Source: CAZSLZ01 sp964607865 (GTDB lineage Bacteria; Vulcanimicrobiota; JAJTBE01; CAZSLZ01). Taken from it: a DNA stretch of 15,956 bases. Below, piece after piece: positions 13,894 through 15,956 of this stretch. Both the position numbers and the translations under genes were made by a program. A model generated the notes under the pieces. The model did not search any database and was not told the DNA's origin. It worked only from the letters and a program-made list of their open reading frames with translations. Location of the stretch: positions 1-15,956 of the forward strand of contig CAZSLZ010000074.1 in NCBI GenBank assembly GCA_964607865.1, written 5' to 3'. How positions within the stretch are numbered: position 1 is the stretch's first letter; each line of letters opens with the position of its first letter.

Positions 13894-14955
13894 ATGTTTT
13901 TTTCAGTTGCACCCAAAAAATTCAAGTTTGATATCACCAGGCTTGTAGTTATTGTAGAACTGGCACTGCTGGGGATTGGCATTTTATGGATGCTGATACG
14001 AAAAATACCTGTTACAGGAAGAATAAAAATTTCACCCCTGGCTTTACAAATAGGCCTGGGAGCAGGAATTTTATTCCTTCTTTCCAGTACAATATTTTAC
14101 TTAATTGATAAGAAATTCTTTGAGGGACTTATAGGGAAAATAATGGAAAGGGATATCTATCCCATTTTCAGCAAGGTAACCTTCCCCCAGATATTACTTA
14201 TAGCCTTTCTTTCGGGTTTCTGCGAGGAATTTTTCTTCCGGGGGGTTCTTATGGCCGAAACAGGGATTCTGGTCTCCAGCCTTATTTTTGGAATCTTGCA
14301 TACCCCATCGCAAAAAGCCTGGTTTATGGGGGTCTGGACAGCCCTGGCCGGGGTGGCCTTTGCCCTGCTTTATAAAATAACCGGCAACCTTTTTATTCCC
14401 ATGGTGGCCCACATGCTGAACAACCTGGTGGCTATAAGTTACGCCCGCTATCTTCATCCCATGTTAAACAGGGAAAAATCCCTGGTAAGGGTGGATGCTG
14501 AAAAACCGGTTCCCAGGGAGAACCAACCCACTGAAATCAATGTGGTTGAGAAACAGCCCAAACCTGTAAAGGCTGAAAAACCCATGAAAATTGTTAAGAA
14601 GGAAGAGGTTAAACCCCCGGCAAAATTAAAGGCCGGTTCTCAGGTTCAGATCCTGGGCCCAGAAATGGTGAAAGAAGCCAGAAAAATTACCGAAAAATTT
14701 GAAAAGGCAAAACAGGGCATAATACCCGATCCCAATTATAAGCCCCTTCCCCGGTTTGAAGACAGCCGGGAAGATATTGAAACCGACAGCCCTGATAAAT
14801 ATGAAAAGGAGATCGAAGAACTTATGAAAGACACAAAAAAGAAAGATGAAAACAAGAAAGAGAAGAAAGACAAGAAAGAAACTTCCATCCCTCCGAATCG
14901 GAAGGCTTCAGATACCGACGATGAAGGAATCGGAATAGTACATAAACCGCAATAG
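13894..14955 (+). CDS. CPBP-family intramembrane metalloprotease with charged C-terminal tail
   Basis: A 353-residue protein. Residues 1-190 are a CPBP (CAAX protease/bacteriocin-processing, formerly Abi) domain with several membrane helices. All catalytic motifs are visible: E111-E112-F-F-F-R116, F-G-I-L-H136 and H173-M-L-N-N177. These proteins are metal-dependent intramembrane peptidases. Residues about 190-353 are a hydrophilic tail rich in Lys, Glu and Pro, ending in a Lys/Asp/Glu-rich low-complexity run and a short acidic end. The tail is almost as long as the enzyme core and is unusual for the family. AGGAGA 7 nt upstream supports the ATG at 13894. uppP follows after 89 nt with no terminator, so shared transcription is possible. 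Substrate unknown. Confidence 0.85.
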   Translation: MFFSVAPKKFKFDITRLVVIVELALLGIGILWMLIRKIPVTGRIKISPLALQIGLGAGILFLLSSTIFYLIDKKFFEGLIGKIMERDIYPIFSKVTFPQILLIAFLSGFCEEFFFRGVLMAETGILVSSLIFGILHTPSQKAWFMGVWTALAGVAFALLYKITGNLFIPMVAHMLNNLVAISYARYLHPMLNREKSLVRVDAEKPVPRENQPTEINVVEKQPKPVKAEKPMKIVKKEEVKPPAKLKAGSQVQILGPEMVKEARKITEKFEKAKQGIIPDPNYKPLPRFEDSREDIETDSPDKYEKEIEELMKDTKKKDENKKEKKDKKETSIPPNRKASDTDDEGIGIVHKPQ

Positions 14956-15044
14956 GAAGTTTGTTTCAGAAGGACTTTCAGTAAGTTTGAACAAAAAGCT
15001 GAACATTATTTAATGCATTATTTACAGTACGAAAGAGATATTAA

Positions 15045-15872
15045 ATGGACACGTTATCAATATTCCAGGCCTTCATCCTGGGCATAATTCAGGGTTTGAC
15101 CGAGTTCCTGCCGGTTTCTTCTTCAGGCCATCTGATTCTTACCCGTGAGGTGTTTAATTTTCCCGATCCGGGAAAAACCTTCGATATTTTAATGCATTTT
15201 GGCACCCTTATAGCCCTTATTATCTATTTCCGCGACGATTTGATTGAAATAGCCAACTCCACCTTTAAAAGCTTTAAACAGAAAAAATTTTACGGCAGCA
15301 ACGAAACAAATCTGTTCTGGTTTCTTATAATAAGCACCATTCCCGGCGCTCTGTTCGGGCTTCTATTCAATGATAAACTCGAAGATATTAAAAGTATTTA
15401 TATTATCAGCACTTTACTGATCATTTTCGGAATCTTTCTTTTTGTTTCCGATATCACGGGAAAGAAAACAAAAGAAATCAGCCAATTTACATTTAAAGAT
15501 GCCGCAGTGGTCGGCCTGGCGCAGGCCCTGGCGCTCTTCCCCGGAGTTTCCCGCTCGGGAATTACCATGACTGCAGCTTTATTTCTGGGTTTTTCCAGGG
15601 CATCATCAGCCCGTTATTCTTTCCTGATTTCAATTCCCCTCATCGTGGGTATTTCCATATATGGTTTAATCAAAATAATTAAATCCGCTCCGCAAATATC
15701 AGCAATTATGGTTCTTATTGTGGGGTTTATTGCCTCGATGGCCAGCGGTTTTCTGTGTATTAAATTTCTGCTGGGCTACCTGAAAAAAGGTACATTCAAG
15801 GGTTTTGTGATTTACCGGGAAATTATGGGCGTGCTTTTAATAATTCTGGGTTTGATGGGAATCATAAAATAA
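15045..15872 (+). CDS. uppP: Undecaprenyl-diphosphate phosphatase UppP (BacA)
   Basis: A 275-residue polytopic membrane protein of normal length. It removes a phosphate from undecaprenyl pyrophosphate to recycle the lipid carrier for peptidoglycan and other wall polymers, and overproduction gives bacitracin resistance. The first signature is Q-G-L-T-E20-F-L-P-V-S-S-S-G-H29; the second is P-G-V-S-R169-S-G-I-T with the catalytic Arg, followed by A-L-F-L-G-F-S-R. The E. coli Glu17 position is Gln16 here. The ATG at 15045 has only a weak AAAGAG upstream. A terminator hairpin begins at its stop codon. It lies downstream of the CPBP protease gene. Confidence 0.96.
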   Translation: MDTLSIFQAFILGIIQGLTEFLPVSSSGHLILTREVFNFPDPGKTFDILMHFGTLIALIIYFRDDLIEIANSTFKSFKQKKFYGSNETNLFWFLIISTIPGALFGLLFNDKLEDIKSIYIISTLLIIFGIFLFVSDITGKKTKEISQFTFKDAAVVGLAQALALFPGVSRSGITMTAALFLGFSRASSARYSFLISIPLIVGISIYGLIKIIKSAPQISAIMVLIVGFIASMASGFLCIKFLLGYLKKGTFKGFVIYREIMGVLLIILGLMGIIK

Positions 15873-15897
15873 AAGAGCCCGGTTCCCCGGGCCTTTT
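15872..15897. terminator. Terminator after uppP
   Basis: GCCCGG (15877-15882) pairs with CCGGGC (15887-15892) around TTCC, extended by a 4-bp A/T-rich lower stem with one mismatch, and followed by T-rich sequence on both strands. On the minus strand it follows the stop codon of the gene entering from the right edge, so it probably serves both. Confidence 0.7.
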
Positions 15898-15899
15898 GG

Positions 15900-15956
15900 C
15901 TATCTGTTTTTGAGTTTCAAATCTTCACCACAACAGGCAAAAGTGCAGTCGCATTT
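15900..15956 (-). CDS. C-terminal codons of a cysteine-rich protein (partial)
   Basis: Read leftward from the right edge, the frame gives K-C-D-C-T-F-A-C-C-G-E-D-L-K-L-K-N-R and then TAG at 15900-15902. Four Cys in eight residues with a C-C-G-E motif suggest a metal-binding or zinc-ribbon-like end. The terminator just beyond the stop supports a real convergent gene. Too little is visible to name a family. Confidence 0.5.
   Translation of the reverse strand, partial: KCDCTFACCGEDLKLKNR

Noticed and set aside
14828..14885. A/G-rich run that looks like a simple repeat
   Set aside because: It is in frame inside the CPBP protease tail and encodes a Lys/Glu/Asp-rich stretch; no regular repeat unit.
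1..15956. A dedicated defence, CRISPR, retron or biosynthetic system
   Set aside because: No arrays, reverse transcriptase, toxin-antitoxin pair, defence ATPase or biosynthetic core gene is seen; the genes are mostly unrelated in role.

Overview
The window is bacterial chromosomal DNA with mostly single-domain envelope, secretion and housekeeping genes. I see no tRNA or rRNA gene, no CRISPR array, no intact transposase and no phage gene. Shine-Dalgarno sites are strong and GTG/TTG starts occur. Three secreted proteins look like lipoproteins or have signal peptides typical of a free-living bacterium. Base composition is mosaic: many genes are GC-balanced to GC-rich in third positions, while several stretches drop to about 22-25% GC over 60 nt counts. 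The mix (PEGA protein, DUF3084 membrane protein beside a RuvC/YqgF-fold protein, PilO-like protein, non-pyrrolysine MttB protein, DPE2-like amylomaltase) fits an anaerobic or facultative member of a poorly sampled phylum. I cannot place it more exactly from sequence alone.

Layout. 1-3892 reads rightward: the tail of a PEGA-domain protein, a DUF3084 membrane protein closely followed by a YqgF/RuvC-like nuclease-fold protein, then a two-gene unit for a secreted carboxypeptidase-regulatory-domain/YVTN beta-propeller protein and a secreted HExxH metallopeptidase. A bidirectional terminator at about 3995-4027 closes this run. 3893-5026 is an AT-rich segment holding one small secreted protein (leftward) and a 450-bp gap with palindromes and no convincing gene. 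5027-8125 reads leftward: a DPE2-type 4-alpha-glucanotransferase (malQ) followed by an unrecognised lipoprotein. Divergent to malQ is an MttB-superfamily methyltransferase (8252-9724), then a large IPT/TIG lipoprotein (9870-12179). A second bidirectional terminator separates it from the leftward rsmE and PilO-like genes, which have a third terminator between them. A divergent region with nested inverted repeats (about 13730-13820) leads into a CPBP-family intramembrane protease with a long charged tail and uppP (undecaprenyl-pyrophosphate phosphatase). A final terminator separates uppP from the last codons of a cysteine-rich protein entering from the right edge.

How the genes work together. 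The supportable links are local: DUF3084 with the YqgF-like protein, the propeller protein with the peptidase, malQ with its downstream lipoprotein, and the CPBP protease with UppP (two membrane proteins, no terminator between them). The window as a whole looks like ordinary core/accessory chromosome, not one dedicated system. The parts least explained are the AT-rich 3.9-5.0 kb segment, the interleaved inverted repeats at its edge, the composition break inside the TIG lipoprotein, and the altered RsmE motif.
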